Source: Halomonas korlensis
Lineage (GTDB): Bacteria > Pseudomonadota > Gammaproteobacteria > Pseudomonadales > Halomonadaceae
NCBI RefSeq assembly: GCF_900116705.1
Contig: NZ_FPBP01000005.1
Span: forward strand, 124,001-188,000
Reading direction: 5' to 3'
Length of the DNA stretch: 64,000 nucleotides
In this document: positions 17,945-26,690 of the stretch, piece after piece
Position numbering within the stretch: the first letter of the stretch is position 1
Layout: each line of letters begins with the position of its first letter
Translations under genes and position numbers: made by a program
The notes under the pieces: generated by a model
Told to the model about the DNA's origin: nothing
Seen by the model: the letters and a program-made list of their open reading frames with translations, nothing else
Databases searched by the model: none

Positions 17945-19492
17945 CTACCCGGCTTTGTCGCTTGACTCATCGTCACTGGGCTTATCGCTTCTCGCCAATG
18001 CGCGTGGCAGCCAGGCTGTCCAGTCGCTGTCGGCCTCCAGTTGCGCCGCCAGCGCCAGCAGGCGTTTCTCATCGCCCATCGGGCCGATGATCTGCACCCC
18101 CACCGGCAAGCCGTCCGGCGTGACATGAAGCGGCAGCGACATCGCGGGCTGGCCGGTCAGGTTCGCCAGTTGAGTGAAAGGCGTCATGCGAAGACCCTCC
18201 GCCGCCAGCCGCCTGAGCAGTCCCGCCTTCAGCGCCAGTTGCGAGGCCCCGGGGATCGCCAGCAACGACATCAGGCGCTGCTGGGTCGTGCTGGGATAGA
18301 GGCTACCCCGCAGCGGGGGCGGCGTGGCCGCCACCGGCAGCAGCAAGCAGTCGAAACGCCGATGGAAACGGGCCATGTCGCAGGCGACGCGGTGCCAGTG
18401 GCGCTTGGCCAGCTCATAATCCATGGCTGGCAGGTGACGGCCCAGTCGCCCGATGGCGCGGGTGCTCGGCTCGACATCGAGCCGACCCACCGGCACCCCG
18501 GTCTGCTCGCTGATCCAGGCCAGGTCGGCCGCAAGATGGCCAAGGTAGAGCATCAGATAACTGTCGGCCAGCGCTGCCCCATTTACCTGCGGCTCCGCCC
18601 ATTCCACGTCATGACCCAGGCGCTCGAGCCTGGACGCCGCCTGCTCGACCGCCAGGCGAACCTGCGGGTCGAGCCGCGTGCCCAGCGCCGCACCGAGGGG
18701 TTCGCCCAGAGATACCGCAATCTTCAGCCTTTGTGGCGGACGCTCGATGGCATCGACGTATCCTCGCTCTCGCGGCAGGGGCCAGGGGCTTGCCGCGTCC
18801 ATGCCATTGACCGCCTCCAGCAAGGCCGCGCTGTCGCGCACGCTGCGGGTCACGGCATGCTCCACCACCGCGCCCTGCCATACTTCGCCGAACGTCGGCC
18901 CGAGCGGCACCCGCCCCCGGGATGGTTTGAGCCCGAACAGGCCGCAGTGGCTGGCCGGAATGCGGATCGAGCCACCCCCATCACCGGCCATGGCAAACGG
19001 CACCAGGCCCGCTGCCACGGCCGCCGCCGCGCCACCGCTGGAGCCACCCGGGGAACGTTCGGGTTGCCAGGGATTCACGGGATGGGGAAAGGCTTGCGGC
19101 TCGGTGATGCCCATCAGGCCGAGCTCCGGTGTGGCGGTCTGACCGAGGATGCAGAGACCGGCCTGCCGCAACCGTGTCACCAGGGTCGAGTCCTCGGGAG
19201 CGCACCAGTCGCGAAGGGCGGCACTGCCGAAGGCCAGGGGCTCACCGGCAATGCCCATCAGCAGATCCTTGGTCAGGGTCGGCACTCCGGCGAACGGCGC
19301 CGCCGCATCGACCTCGCGCCCTTCCCGCTCGGCCTGCTCGAAACGCGTACGCACCACCGCGCCAAGGGTCGGGTTCAGCGCCTCGATGGCCCCGCAGGCG
19401 GCGGTGAATACCTCTTCGCGACTCACCTCGCCACGGCGAATCAACGCCGCCAGCCCCAGCCCATCGTGTGCCTGGTAGTCGCGAAGCTCCAT
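17945..19492 (-). CDS. Amidase-signature family hydrolase
   Basis: This 515-residue amidase-signature enzyme should hydrolyse an amide or related C-N bond. The Ser-cisSer-Lys triad is visible: Lys75 in TLTKDLLMG, cis-Ser in GGSSGG (149-154) and the nucleophile Ser175 in AGDGGGSIRIPASHCG. The family is broad (indoleacetamide, aryl-acylamide, 6-aminohexanoate-dimer hydrolases and others), and no residue fixes the substrate. It is not the GatA subunit: there are no gatC or gatB neighbours and the sequence around the active site differs. It may be co-transcribed with cmoM-rsmC (33-bp gap). Confidence 0.88.
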   Translation of the reverse strand: MELRDYQAHDGLGLAALIRRGEVSREEVFTAACGAIEALNPTLGAVVRTRFEQAEREGREVDAAAPFAGVPTLTKDLLMGIAGEPLAFGSAALRDWCAPEDSTLVTRLRQAGLCILGQTATPELGLMGITEPQAFPHPVNPWQPERSPGGSSGGAAAAVAAGLVPFAMAGDGGGSIRIPASHCGLFGLKPSRGRVPLGPTFGEVWQGAVVEHAVTRSVRDSAALLEAVNGMDAASPWPLPRERGYVDAIERPPQRLKIAVSLGEPLGAALGTRLDPQVRLAVEQAASRLERLGHDVEWAEPQVNGAALADSYLMLYLGHLAADLAWISEQTGVPVGRLDVEPSTRAIGRLGRHLPAMDYELAKRHWHRVACDMARFHRRFDCLLLPVAATPPPLRGSLYPSTTQQRLMSLLAIPGASQLALKAGLLRRLAAEGLRMTPFTQLANLTGQPAMSLPLHVTPDGLPVGVQIIGPMGDEKRLLALAAQLEADSDWTAWLPRALARSDKPSDDESSDKAG

Positions 19493-19616
19493 GCCGGCCC
19501 TCTTGTGCTCATTACCGGCTTCAGCCTAGCAGGCCCCGAAGAGCGGGGGATAACCGGATGTCCTTGCCTGGGCAGTTTATCTCGAAGACGACTTTCCCTA
19601 TAATGCGCCGCATTAT

Positions 19617-19693
19617 GCCCCCTTAGCTCAGCTGGATAGAGCGTCCCCCTCCTAAGGGGAAGGTCTCAGGTTCGAATCCTGAAGGGGGCACCA
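19617..19693 (+). tRNA. tRNA-Arg (anticodon CCT), CCA encoded
   Basis: This is a complete cloverleaf. The acceptor stem GCCCCCT (19617-19623) pairs with AGGGGGC (19683-19689), followed by discriminator A and encoded CCA. The anticodon stem TCCCC/GGGGA flanks the loop CTCCTAA with anticodon CCT at 19651-19653, which reads the rare AGG arginine codon. The T-loop GGTTCGAATCC is intact. This tRNA is a frequent integration site for mobile elements, and the next 2.5 kb are gene-poor and of different composition. Confidence 0.97.
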
Positions 19694-20518
19694 GTTAAAT
19701 CAAGGCTTTGCGTTGATTTAATATCCTCTTTTGACCCTGACTCGCTCTTTCGCCCCCTAGCTCGCCCCCTAGTTTTAGTAGCACTACCCATGCCCGGCCT
19801 TGGGTCATAAACAACGCCCAGCACTGCTGAACAGGTCAACTTCGACAAGCTTCCCAGGAGCACCCCCCGCAGCACGGCCGCCCTGCCATCCTCATTGCAA
19901 GTGATGCATATCGGGTGGGTCGATCAGGGGTGATGCACACATCCTTCAGGCGCAGGTAAAAACCAACCAAGAAGTCTTCACCGAAACAATAATCATTGCT
20001 GACGAGTAGTGAAGCCATGGCCCTTACCCTGACGCCTGAACCTTTCTGTAGACCTGTCATTCAACGTTGTTCTCCGCTGGATTCAGGCCGGCCGGTCTTG
20101 TCGCGTTGAAGGATTTTTTTCGCGCATCTTGTGCTTGAAGCGGGCAAGGGGACTATATATGGTATGCAGGCGCGATCCGCACTGACTGGACAACCAGACA
20201 AGACCATGCGGGCTCACGTTGAAAGCAGAAAGGCTCCTCAGGTCACGTGTGAACTGAGAAGCCCTTCAAACTCCACCAGCAGCGAGCCGGTGGGAGAGGT
20301 AACCCGAACCATGGTCGATGCGGCGTTGCCGCGCCAATGCACCTGCCTTTTGGTTCAGACTGGATATCTACCTACGAGGATCACTGTAGTGCCGAAGGCC
20401 AAAGCTGTAAACAGTCGCTCGGGTGCGACAGTCATATCCCGAAGCTACCTGCGGAAGCCGGCACAGCACTTCCTCACCTCCTACTGCGTGCTTGCTGCAC
20501 AGCGATTAGGTGATGCCT
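19694..20518. other. Gene-poor stretch after tRNA-Arg
   Basis: About 825 bp with no gene I can support. The open frames have atypical residue composition and no good ribosome-binding sites. Two adjacent copies of CGCCCCCTAG lie at 19751-19772; the segment GCCCCCTAGCTCG at 19752 looks like a near copy of the 5' end of the tRNA gene. No integrase, and no repeat of the tRNA 3' end, was found. The stretch probably belongs to an eroded island. Confidence 0.5.
19695..19721 (+). terminator. Hairpin directly after tRNA-Arg
   Basis: A perfect 9-bp inverted repeat, TTAAATCAA (19695-19703) and TTGATTTAA (19713-19721), has a 9-nt loop and begins 2 bp after the encoded CCA. The stem is A/T-rich and followed only by a weak T tract (CCTCTTTT), so it could be a weak terminator or a processing signal. 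Confidence 0.45.
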
Positions 20519-20683
20519 ATGAGCAGCAAGAACCGAGAGTTCTACGAACTCGAACGCCGCAAGGTAAGCGAAGCAGGTCGAACACTCCGCGAGTGGCAGG
20601 AACGCCGGCCATTCCTCCAGAAGAAAGTTGACCAGGAGGAAGCCGGCCAAGGTGACCTCGATATCGTTGAAGATCTCGAGTAG
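20519..20683 (+). CDS. Small charged protein, unknown function (54 residues)
   Basis: This ORF starts MSSKNREFYELERRK and ends LDIVEDLE. It is highly charged and predicted helical, with the basic and aromatic residues in the first half and an acidic tail. The ATG at 20519 has AGGTG at good spacing; an in-frame ATG two codons earlier would sit too close to it. The composition is protein-like, unlike other frames in this region. I do not recognise a family. It lies 300 bp upstream of the NYN-domain gene on the same strand, but that gene has its own promoter. Confidence 0.5.
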   Translation: MSSKNREFYELERRKVSEAGRTLREWQERRPFLQKKVDQEEAGQGDLDIVEDLE

Positions 20684-20983
20684 CCCTCTTGCGCTGCTGG
20701 CTCACGTGTGGGTCATCAGCTCTCCACAGCCACTTCGACAGAGATCGCTACGGTAGGCAGCGCTAAGTTTCCTACTGACTTTCGGTCAGGCCCCGCATTG
20801 CCCAATAATGCGTGGTGGCCGCCAGAGTCATTATGGAGTCGCTACTGCTAGGGTTAGCGGCTAAAGCGATCTTGACACCATTCGCCCCCGATCCTATGAT
20901 TCGGGCATCCACGCCCCTGGCAGTAAGCCATCCCCCACATCCCGGGATGAGCCGAGCCCTGGGGCGTTTTCGTTTATGGAGAT
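20684..20983. other. Intergenic region with the NYN gene promoter
   Basis: 300 bp without a gene. It contains the near-consensus promoter at 20872-20900 and, in the presumed leader, the 12-bp palindrome CATCCCGGGATG at 20938-20949, which could be an operator. Nothing coding is seen. Confidence 0.5.
20872..20900 (+). promoter_or_regulatory. Near-consensus sigma-70 promoter
   Basis: TTGACA (20872-20877), a 17-bp spacer and TATGAT (20895-20900): one mismatch from consensus over both boxes with ideal spacing. It lies about 84 bp upstream of the NYN-domain gene start, giving a leader of roughly 75 nt. Confidence 0.7.
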
Positions 20984-21688
20984 ATGCACGTGCCGACAGC
21001 GATACTCGTAGATGGCGGCTACTTCATCAAGCGCTTCCGCCGGATCGAGCCTGACAACGCCTACGATGGGCAACGGGCCGCGGAATGCCTTCACCGTTGG
21101 GCGGTCATGCACCTGAATGATGGCAACGGTAAACGATCACGCCAGGGCATCCACCGTCGCGAGCTTTACAGAATTTTCTTCTACGATTGCCCTCCCCTCG
21201 CCAAGAAGATGCATAACCCCATCACCAAGAAGGCGATCGATTTCTCTCAGACAACAGAGGCCCGCTTTCGTGAAGAGCTGCATTCCGTGCTCCTCAGCAA
21301 AAGAAAACTTGCCCTTCGTCTTGGGCATCTGTCGGATGATGCTCAGTGGACCATCAAACCTCAGGTCATTCGTCAACTTCTCAAGGGAAAAATGGCTTTA
21401 GATGACCTGCAAGAGAGCGATGTCCAAGTCGACACTCGGCAGAAGGGCGTCGATATGCGAATTGGTGTGGATGTGACATCGCTGACCCTAAAAAAGCAAG
21501 TCGATCAGGTAGTGCTTATCGCCGGGGATGCTGACTTTGTTCCGGCAGCGAAGATCGCTCGAAGGGAAGGAATTGATTTCGTTCTCGACCCGATGTGGCA
21601 GAAAATACCACCAGGACTTCATGAGCATATTGATGGACTACGGACTACGTGTCCAAGACCAAAGCCGGTGGAGAAGGCAAAGCAGTAA
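20984..21688 (+). CDS. NYN-domain (PIN-like) putative ribonuclease
   Basis: This 234-residue LabA/DUF88-type NYN protein shows all the acidic positions of the family's metal site: AILVDGGYF at residues 6-14, KGVDMRIGVDVTSL in the middle and VVLIAGDADFVPAAKIARR later. The last resembles the GDSDF motif. Such proteins are predicted or shown to be metal-dependent RNases. The start at 20984 has GGAG 5 nt upstream. It sits alone next to a tRNA in a low-density stretch, behind a strong promoter. The context would fit an accessory, defence or toxin-like RNase, but nothing proves that. Confidence 0.82.
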   Translation: MHVPTAILVDGGYFIKRFRRIEPDNAYDGQRAAECLHRWAVMHLNDGNGKRSRQGIHRRELYRIFFYDCPPLAKKMHNPITKKAIDFSQTTEARFREELHSVLLSKRKLALRLGHLSDDAQWTIKPQVIRQLLKGKMALDDLQESDVQVDTRQKGVDMRIGVDVTSLTLKKQVDQVVLIAGDADFVPAAKIARREGIDFVLDPMWQKIPPGLHEHIDGLRTTCPRPKPVEKAKQ

Positions 21689-22245
21689 CGAGCGTTTCCT
21701 ATCCAGGCTCAGAAGCCGTGCTTCCCTGATTTACTTGCAGATGAGCGTCAAGTCAAGCTGGATAATATATTTCTTCCATGTTTCAAGATTTCACGCCTTA
21801 TTTCGGCACTCATCACTGATTTTATTATCAGCTCCCACTGATCCGAACCGAGTATTTACAGGTTTTTCACCCGATTAAGTAGCGCTTCTGAACCACGCAG
21901 GATACTTCAAGACAAAATCAACACAAACACGCTCCGTGGGAAACACCCTACAAGCGCTCTAAGATCTTCCCGGCACATACATAGGCATCCCCGTCCAAGT
22001 CAGCAGAGAACGCAGCACAAAGATGTGTTCCTGATCGATCTCGACACGCCGACTATTCAGATTAGCAGTCAGAAATCCAAAGACGGACGTATCAGCACAA
22101 GATAAGGCAGCCGGCCGCTACTGATAGCCAGCGGCGCTAACGTGCCTGTCGAGGTCAAGCATCGCTTCATGCCGTTCGGATGCACAGCCGAACATGTTCA
22201 CGCACCAACCCCTGCCAACTATCCTTGGCTCCTGGACCGGTTCGA
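21689..22245. other. Region with possible gene remnants
   Basis: No complete gene. The first part (about 21690-21950) is A/T-rich with no coding signal. Two short frames look coding but lack starts. On the minus strand 21959-22117 is open and encodes SRRVEIDQEHIFVLRSLLTW and a stop. On the plus strand 22106-22285 is open and encodes GANVPVEVKHRFMPFG and then PANYPWLLDRFDQAV, running into the end of the antiporter gene. Both could be truncated remnants of accessory genes; I do not recognise either. Confidence 0.35.
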
Positions 22246-23223
22246 TCAGGCCGTCAGCACGGCGTTAAGCAGCCAACCGTTGTAGGCCACCAACGCGACC
22301 AGCAGCAGGCTGGCTTCGACACGATTGATACGCCCCTCGCCGCCGCGGAATCCGTAGCCCATGACAGACAGTGCCACGATCATGGCCATCATCACCGGCC
22401 AGTCACGCAGCATGATATCCGCTGAAAGCGCCTCCATCGGCGCAATGACGCCGGCAATGCCCACCACCGCCAGCAGGTTGAACATGCAGGAACCCACGAC
22501 GTTGCCGATGGCGATGTCGTGTTCCCCCTTGCGTACCGCGGCAATCGATGACGCCAGCTCGGGCAGCGAGGTGCCGAGGGCCACGATGGTCAGGCCAATG
22601 ATAAGATCGCTCACGCCCAGGGCACTCGCCACCGAGACAGCGCCCCAGACCAGCATCCGTGAGCTCACCAGCAGCAGCACCAGGCCAACGGCGAGCCAGA
22701 GGATGGCCCGGCGCAGCGTCATGGCATGCGAGGCGAGCTCCTGTTCGGTTTCCGTGGCCAGCGGATCATCCTTGCCACGCAGCGCCGTCCAGATCGTCCA
22801 CCCCATCAGGCCGAAGAAGCCCGACAGCAGCAGCAGCGACTCGAAGCGGCTAAGTACGCCGTTCCAGAACAGCGCGCCGGCGACCAGGCCAAACAGGAAG
22901 AGCAGCGGAAGTTCACGGCGGACGATCGTCGAACGCACCGCGATCGGCACGATAAGCGCAGTCACCCCCAGAATCAGGCCAACGTTGTAGATGTTGGACC
23001 CCAAGGCGTTGCCGAGTGCCAGATCGGGGTTGCCATCCAGGGCCGCCATGATGGATACGACGATTTCCGGGGCCGAGGTGCCGAAGCCGACGATCACCAT
23101 GCCAATTACCAGCGATGGCAGTCCGAGGTGGACGGCCACCCCCGCGGCGCCGTCGACGAAGCGGTCGGCGCTCCACAGGAGCAAGACAAAACCCAGGATG
23201 ATGGCGAGAATCGGTAAGATCAC
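22246..23223 (-). CDS. Calcium/sodium antiporter, YrbG type
   Basis: This inner-membrane cation/Ca2+ exchanger of the CaCA superfamily has 325 residues, the same length as E. coli YrbG, and about ten membrane helices. The two inverted alpha repeats carry GFGTSAPEI and ALGTSLPELA, each followed by GNALGSN or GNVVGSC, the ion-binding signature. Start: GTG at 23223 with AGAGGA 7 nt upstream gives MILPILAIILGF. The ATG at 23247 would add eight polar residues and has no ribosome-binding site. In a halophile it may help calcium or sodium homeostasis; no operon partner is visible. Confidence 0.9.
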   Translation of the reverse strand: MILPILAIILGFVLLLWSADRFVDGAAGVAVHLGLPSLVIGMVIVGFGTSAPEIVVSIMAALDGNPDLALGNALGSNIYNVGLILGVTALIVPIAVRSTIVRRELPLLFLFGLVAGALFWNGVLSRFESLLLLSGFFGLMGWTIWTALRGKDDPLATETEQELASHAMTLRRAILWLAVGLVLLLVSSRMLVWGAVSVASALGVSDLIIGLTIVALGTSLPELASSIAAVRKGEHDIAIGNVVGSCMFNLLAVVGIAGVIAPMEALSADIMLRDWPVMMAMIVALSVMGYGFRGGEGRINRVEASLLLVALVAYNGWLLNAVLTA

Positions 23224-23408
23224 GGCGTTTCCTCTATGGTTAACCATGACGCGATAGCCGGCCCGTCAGATGCCGTGTCTTCGTCATAGTCATTGTCGGA
23301 GCAGTCAGGAAGGACGACTGCAACGTCGATGTTTGCGCGAAACGCTGACTCAGGGACACAGCGTGCCTTTCGCCAAGCTCACGACATGATATAGCCTGCC
23401 AGCCGGCC

Positions 23409-24446
23409 TCAGGAAACGTGAAGCAAACTATAGGGCGCCTCACAGGCGTGTCGTTCGTCGCGTTCGTCAACGCTGCCCAGCCCCAAATGGCGGTCGTTGT
23501 CATAGGCGACGAAAAGCCGCTCATGGTCGAGCACCGCGAGGCCCTCGGCCTTGTGTTCGAATTCCAGCGCGGCGCCCTCGGGTGAGGTGACCAGCGTGGG
23601 GCGCTTCCCGGCGTGCAGATCCTCGAGGCGGATCACCCAGAGGTAACCGCCGATACGGGGGGCGCCCTCCTGCACCGTTTCGAAGCTGGTCAGCAGATAG
23701 AGTCGTGCGTGATAGGGGTCGTATTCCAGGCTCGAGAGACCACATTCGAAGCGCACGCTGTCGTGATCGCCCGGGTCGAAGGCGTAGATATCGCGCAGCT
23801 CGTCGACCAGGACCAGGTTGCCTTGATCACTGATCTCGTAATGCGCCCCCACCAGCCGGCTGACATAGGAGAAGTCATCGTGGGACTGGCCTTGTTCCCG
23901 GATACCAAACAGCAGCAGGCCATCGCCGCGCTCGCCAGGAATCGCCGCCAGACCTTCGATCTTGTAGTACGGCAAGCCGATGGCGTGATCGAGCTTGTGG
24001 CGCAGCTCCAGAGAGCCTTCCACACCGTCCCTGGGATCGGGGTCGACGACCTGAACCTTGTCGGATTCCCCCAATGGCCAGATCAGCAGGTGGTTGTAGG
24101 CATTGAGGTCATGGCTGACATCGTCGATCCGATCGAAGCCCGTGGTCGCCAGAATATGGCGTGCATCCGTGGTGAGGGCGAAGTCCTCGTACTTGACGGC
24201 CTGTTTGATCAGCGGTGTCGTGAAGTACTCGAGCTGGCTGTCGTCGGGACCTTGCGAGGTCATCGGCAAGGCAAAGACCGCCGAGCGCTGATCGCCGGGA
24301 ATCGGCTTGTCGCTGGCCAGGATGAGCCGCTTGCCGTCATAGAGCACGGCGGACACCTCAGCATTGACCAGCTTGCCCCGCTCATCGCGAAGCCCGGCGG
24401 GAAAGCAGTGGATGGTGCCCTGCTGAAGAATGGTCGCGTGGGTCAT
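23409..24446 (-). CDS. Conserved hypothetical protein, possible beta-propeller
   Basis: I do not recognise a named family for this 345-residue protein. It has no signal peptide or membrane segment and is acidic. Repeated units of about 45-60 residues end in short hydrophobic strands such as LLIWPLG, LLLFGIREQG, LVLVDEL and LYLLTSF. KIEGLAAIPGERGDG and KAEGLAVLDHERLFVAYDND form a pair of similar elements. This suggests a beta-propeller, perhaps related to the phytase-like or SdiA-regulated families. The ATG at 24446 has AAGGA 8 nt upstream. It is divergent from the carnitine cluster across 382 bp; a functional link is possible but unsupported. Confidence 0.6.
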   Translation of the reverse strand: MTHATILQQGTIHCFPAGLRDERGKLVNAEVSAVLYDGKRLILASDKPIPGDQRSAVFALPMTSQGPDDSQLEYFTTPLIKQAVKYEDFALTTDARHILATTGFDRIDDVSHDLNAYNHLLIWPLGESDKVQVVDPDPRDGVEGSLELRHKLDHAIGLPYYKIEGLAAIPGERGDGLLLFGIREQGQSHDDFSYVSRLVGAHYEISDQGNLVLVDELRDIYAFDPGDHDSVRFECGLSSLEYDPYHARLYLLTSFETVQEGAPRIGGYLWVIRLEDLHAGKRPTLVTSPEGAALEFEHKAEGLAVLDHERLFVAYDNDRHLGLGSVDERDERHACEAPYSLLHVS

Positions 24447-24828
24447 GGTGGATTCCTTTCGTTAGACGAAGCCAGTGACGCCCTGTCACTACTACCTGTC
24501 ACAGAAAATTTATCGAAAACATTACATCTATGAAATTTATTTCGCTCGGCTTAGCCGCTGTGGCGATCGTGCTTCTCGCTGCACACTGTGCACAGCGCCT
24601 ATGTGAAGTGCCGGTCTGCGCTTCTGCGCGACGGCGTCGAGCTTTATGAGTTGAAGCCAGTCCTTGCCTCCGTCCGACGTCTGGATAAGAGCAATGTGTG
24701 GTGCAACTGCGACCTACATCGCCACGAATGTCGCAAAATGTGGATTTTTCGTCGTGTTATATCGAATATCCAGGCCGGAATGTCTCCACACTGTAGCCAC
24801 ATCCTCGTTGAGCCACAGGAGCCCGAAC
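24447..24828. promoter_or_regulatory. Divergent intergenic region upstream of the carnitine cluster
   Basis: 382 bp with no convincing gene. Two A/T-rich blocks are seen: about 24500-24545 next to the hypothetical gene, and 24725-24775 (including GTGTTATATCGAATAT) about 60-100 bp before cdhC, where its promoter should lie. No specific operator can be named. Confidence 0.4.
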
Positions 24829-25737
24829 ATGAACCGCCATGTCATCCTGACCTGCGCCGTCACCGGCGCCGGCGACACCACCGCCAAGAACCCTCATGTC
24901 CCCGTGACCCCGCAACAGATCGCCGGTGACTGCATCGCGGCCGCCAAGGCGGGCGCCAGCGTGGCGCATATCCACGTGCGCGACCCCGAGACAGGCGCCG
25001 TCAGCCACTCCCTCAACCACTTCCGCGAGGTGATGGAGCGGGTGCGGGAGGCGGATACCGACATCGTCATGAACATTACCGCCGGCGGTGGCGGCGACTG
25101 GATCCCCGACGCCGAGGACCCCACCCGCGGCGGCCCGGGCACCGACATCCAGACCCCGAGCGAGCGCCACGCGCCGGTGGGCGAACTCTTGCCGGAGCTG
25201 TGCACCCTGGACTGTGGCAGCCTCAACTTCGGCGACATGGTCTACGTGAACCCGGCCGACTGGCTGCGCGAGCACGCCCGCCTGGTCCGTGCCGCCGGCG
25301 TTAAGCCGGAGCTGGAGTGCTTCGACCTGGGCCACGTCTGGTTCGCCCGCCAGCTGCAACAGGAGGGCTTGATCGATGGCGACCCGCTTTATCAGCTCTG
25401 TCTGGGCATCCCGTGGGGCGCCGAGGCCGACACGGAAACCATGCTGGCCATGCGCCACAAGCTGCCGGAAAACGCCCAGTGGGCGGCCTTCGGCATCGGC
25501 CGCCAGCAGATGCCCATGGTCGCCCAGGCGGTGCTGCTCGGCGGCCACGCCAGGGTCGGCCTGGAGGACAACCTTTATCTAAAGAAGGGCGTGCTCGCTA
25601 CCAACGCCCAGCTCGTGGAGCACGCCACCGGCCTGATCGAGAACCTCGGCGCTCGGGTGATGACGCCGGCGGAGACCCGCGCCCACCTGGCGCTGCGCGA
25701 CCCGAACACCGCCAAGGTCATGGGAGGTGAGGCATGA
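24829..25737 (+). CDS. cdhC: 3-dehydrocarnitine cleavage enzyme (BKACE/DUF849)
   Basis: This beta-keto-acid cleavage enzyme condenses 3-dehydrocarnitine with acetyl-CoA, giving betainyl-CoA and acetoacetate. The 302 residues fit the BKACE family. Zinc ligands are visible in [10 protein letters not shown] (His47, His49), with [11 protein letters not shown] and VGLEDNLYL near the C-terminus, the latter holding the conserved Glu. The dehydrocarnitine substrate is inferred from the neighbours, a carnitine dehydrogenase and a thioesterase, as in the cdhCBA genes of Pseudomonas. The ATG at 24829 has CAGGAG 7 nt upstream. It overlaps cdhA by 4 bp (ATGA). Confidence 0.9.
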   Translation: MNRHVILTCAVTGAGDTTAKNPHVPVTPQQIAGDCIAAAKAGASVAHIHVRDPETGAVSHSLNHFREVMERVREADTDIVMNITAGGGGDWIPDAEDPTRGGPGTDIQTPSERHAPVGELLPELCTLDCGSLNFGDMVYVNPADWLREHARLVRAAGVKPELECFDLGHVWFARQLQQEGLIDGDPLYQLCLGIPWGAEADTETMLAMRHKLPENAQWAAFGIGRQQMPMVAQAVLLGGHARVGLEDNLYLKKGVLATNAQLVEHATGLIENLGARVMTPAETRAHLALRDPNTAKVMGGEA

Positions 25738-26690
25738 GCCAGCAGCTGTCCGTGATCGGCACCGGGGTGATCGGCAATGGCTGGATCGCCCGCGCGCTGG
25801 CCCGGGGCTGGGACGTGGTGGCCTTCGACCCCGCCCCCGAGGCCCCGGCCCGCACCCGTGCATTCATCGACAACGCCTGGGCCTCGCTCGAGAAGCTGGG
25901 CCTGGCGGAGGGCGCGAGCCCCGAGCGGCTGACCTTCGTGGACCGTCTCGAGGAGGCCGTGGCGGGCGCCGATCTGATCCAGGAGAACGTGCCGGAGCGC
26001 CTTGAGCTCAAGCGCGAGATCCTCGCCGCCATCGACGCCGCGGCCGCCCCCAGCACGATCGTCGGCTCATCCACCTCGGGCTTCAAGCCCAGTGACCTGC
26101 AGCGCGACTGCATCTGGGTTCCTGGCCGGGTGATCGTCGCCCACCCCTTCAACCCGGTCTACCTGCTGCCGCTGGTCGAACTGGTCGGCGGCGAGGCCAC
26201 CGAACCTCACCAGATCGAGCGCGCCCAGGCGCTCTACCAGGCGCTGGCGATGCGCCCGCTGGTGGTGCGCCGCGAGATCGAGGGGCATATCGCCGATCGC
26301 CTGATGGAGGCGCTGTGGCGCGAGGCGCTGCACCTGGTCAACGACGGCGTAGCCACCACCGAGGAGATCGATGCCGCGGTGGTCTACGGCTGCGGCCTGC
26401 GCTGGTCGCTGATGGGCACCTTCCTCACCTTCCACCTGGCCGGCGGCGAGCAGGGCATGCGCCACATGCTCGAGCAGTTCGGCCCGGCGCTGAAGCTACC
26501 CTGGACCAAGCTCGAGGCCCCCGAGCTTACCGACACCCTGATCGACAGGGTCGTCGAGGGCTGCGAGCACCAGGCCGCCGGCCGCCCGGTGGCCGAACTC
26601 GACCGCCGCCGCGACGACTTTCTAGTCGAGCTGCTCGACCTAGTACAGAAGTACTGGCCCGAGGCCGAGGGCCTGGAGGGACGCATCTGA
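25734..26690 (+). CDS. cdhA: L-carnitine 3-dehydrogenase
   Basis: CdhA oxidises L-carnitine to 3-dehydrocarnitine with NAD+. The 318-residue protein has an N-terminal Rossmann fold ([19 protein letters not shown], residues 7-25) and the 3-hydroxyacyl-CoA dehydrogenase-like core. [15 protein letters not shown] and [19 protein letters not shown] contain the catalytic His/Glu region. It is shorter than two-domain carnitine dehydrogenases, which carry a C-terminal thioesterase; here that activity is the separate next gene. It overlaps cdhC by 4 bp and the thioesterase by 1 bp, so expression is tightly coupled. Confidence 0.92.
   Translation: MSQQLSVIGTGVIGNGWIARALARGWDVVAFDPAPEAPARTRAFIDNAWASLEKLGLAEGASPERLTFVDRLEEAVAGADLIQENVPERLELKREILAAIDAAAAPSTIVGSSTSGFKPSDLQRDCIWVPGRVIVAHPFNPVYLLPLVELVGGEATEPHQIERAQALYQALAMRPLVVRREIEGHIADRLMEALWREALHLVNDGVATTEEIDAAVVYGCGLRWSLMGTFLTFHLAGGEQGMRHMLEQFGPALKLPWTKLEAPELTDTLIDRVVEGCEHQAAGRPVAELDRRRDDFLVELLDLVQKYWPEAEGLEGRI

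Noticed and set aside
18041-19603. 520-codon open frame opposite the amidase gene
   Set aside because: Antisense shadow, rich in Arg/Gln/His/Gly without domains; the amidase catalytic triad is on the other strand.
19836-20060. Minus-strand frame of up to 74 codons near the tRNA
   Set aside because: Cys/Arg-rich end, no family and weak start; cannot be distinguished from chance.
20131-20631. 166-codon plus-strand frame after tRNA-Arg
   Set aside because: Odd composition, no ribosome-binding site, and it overlaps the better-supported 54-residue ORF in another frame.
22231-22250. GGTTCGA as a possible second copy of the tRNA attachment site
   Set aside because: Only seven bases match the tRNA T-loop; the rest of the tRNA 3' end is absent, so it is not a credible att site.
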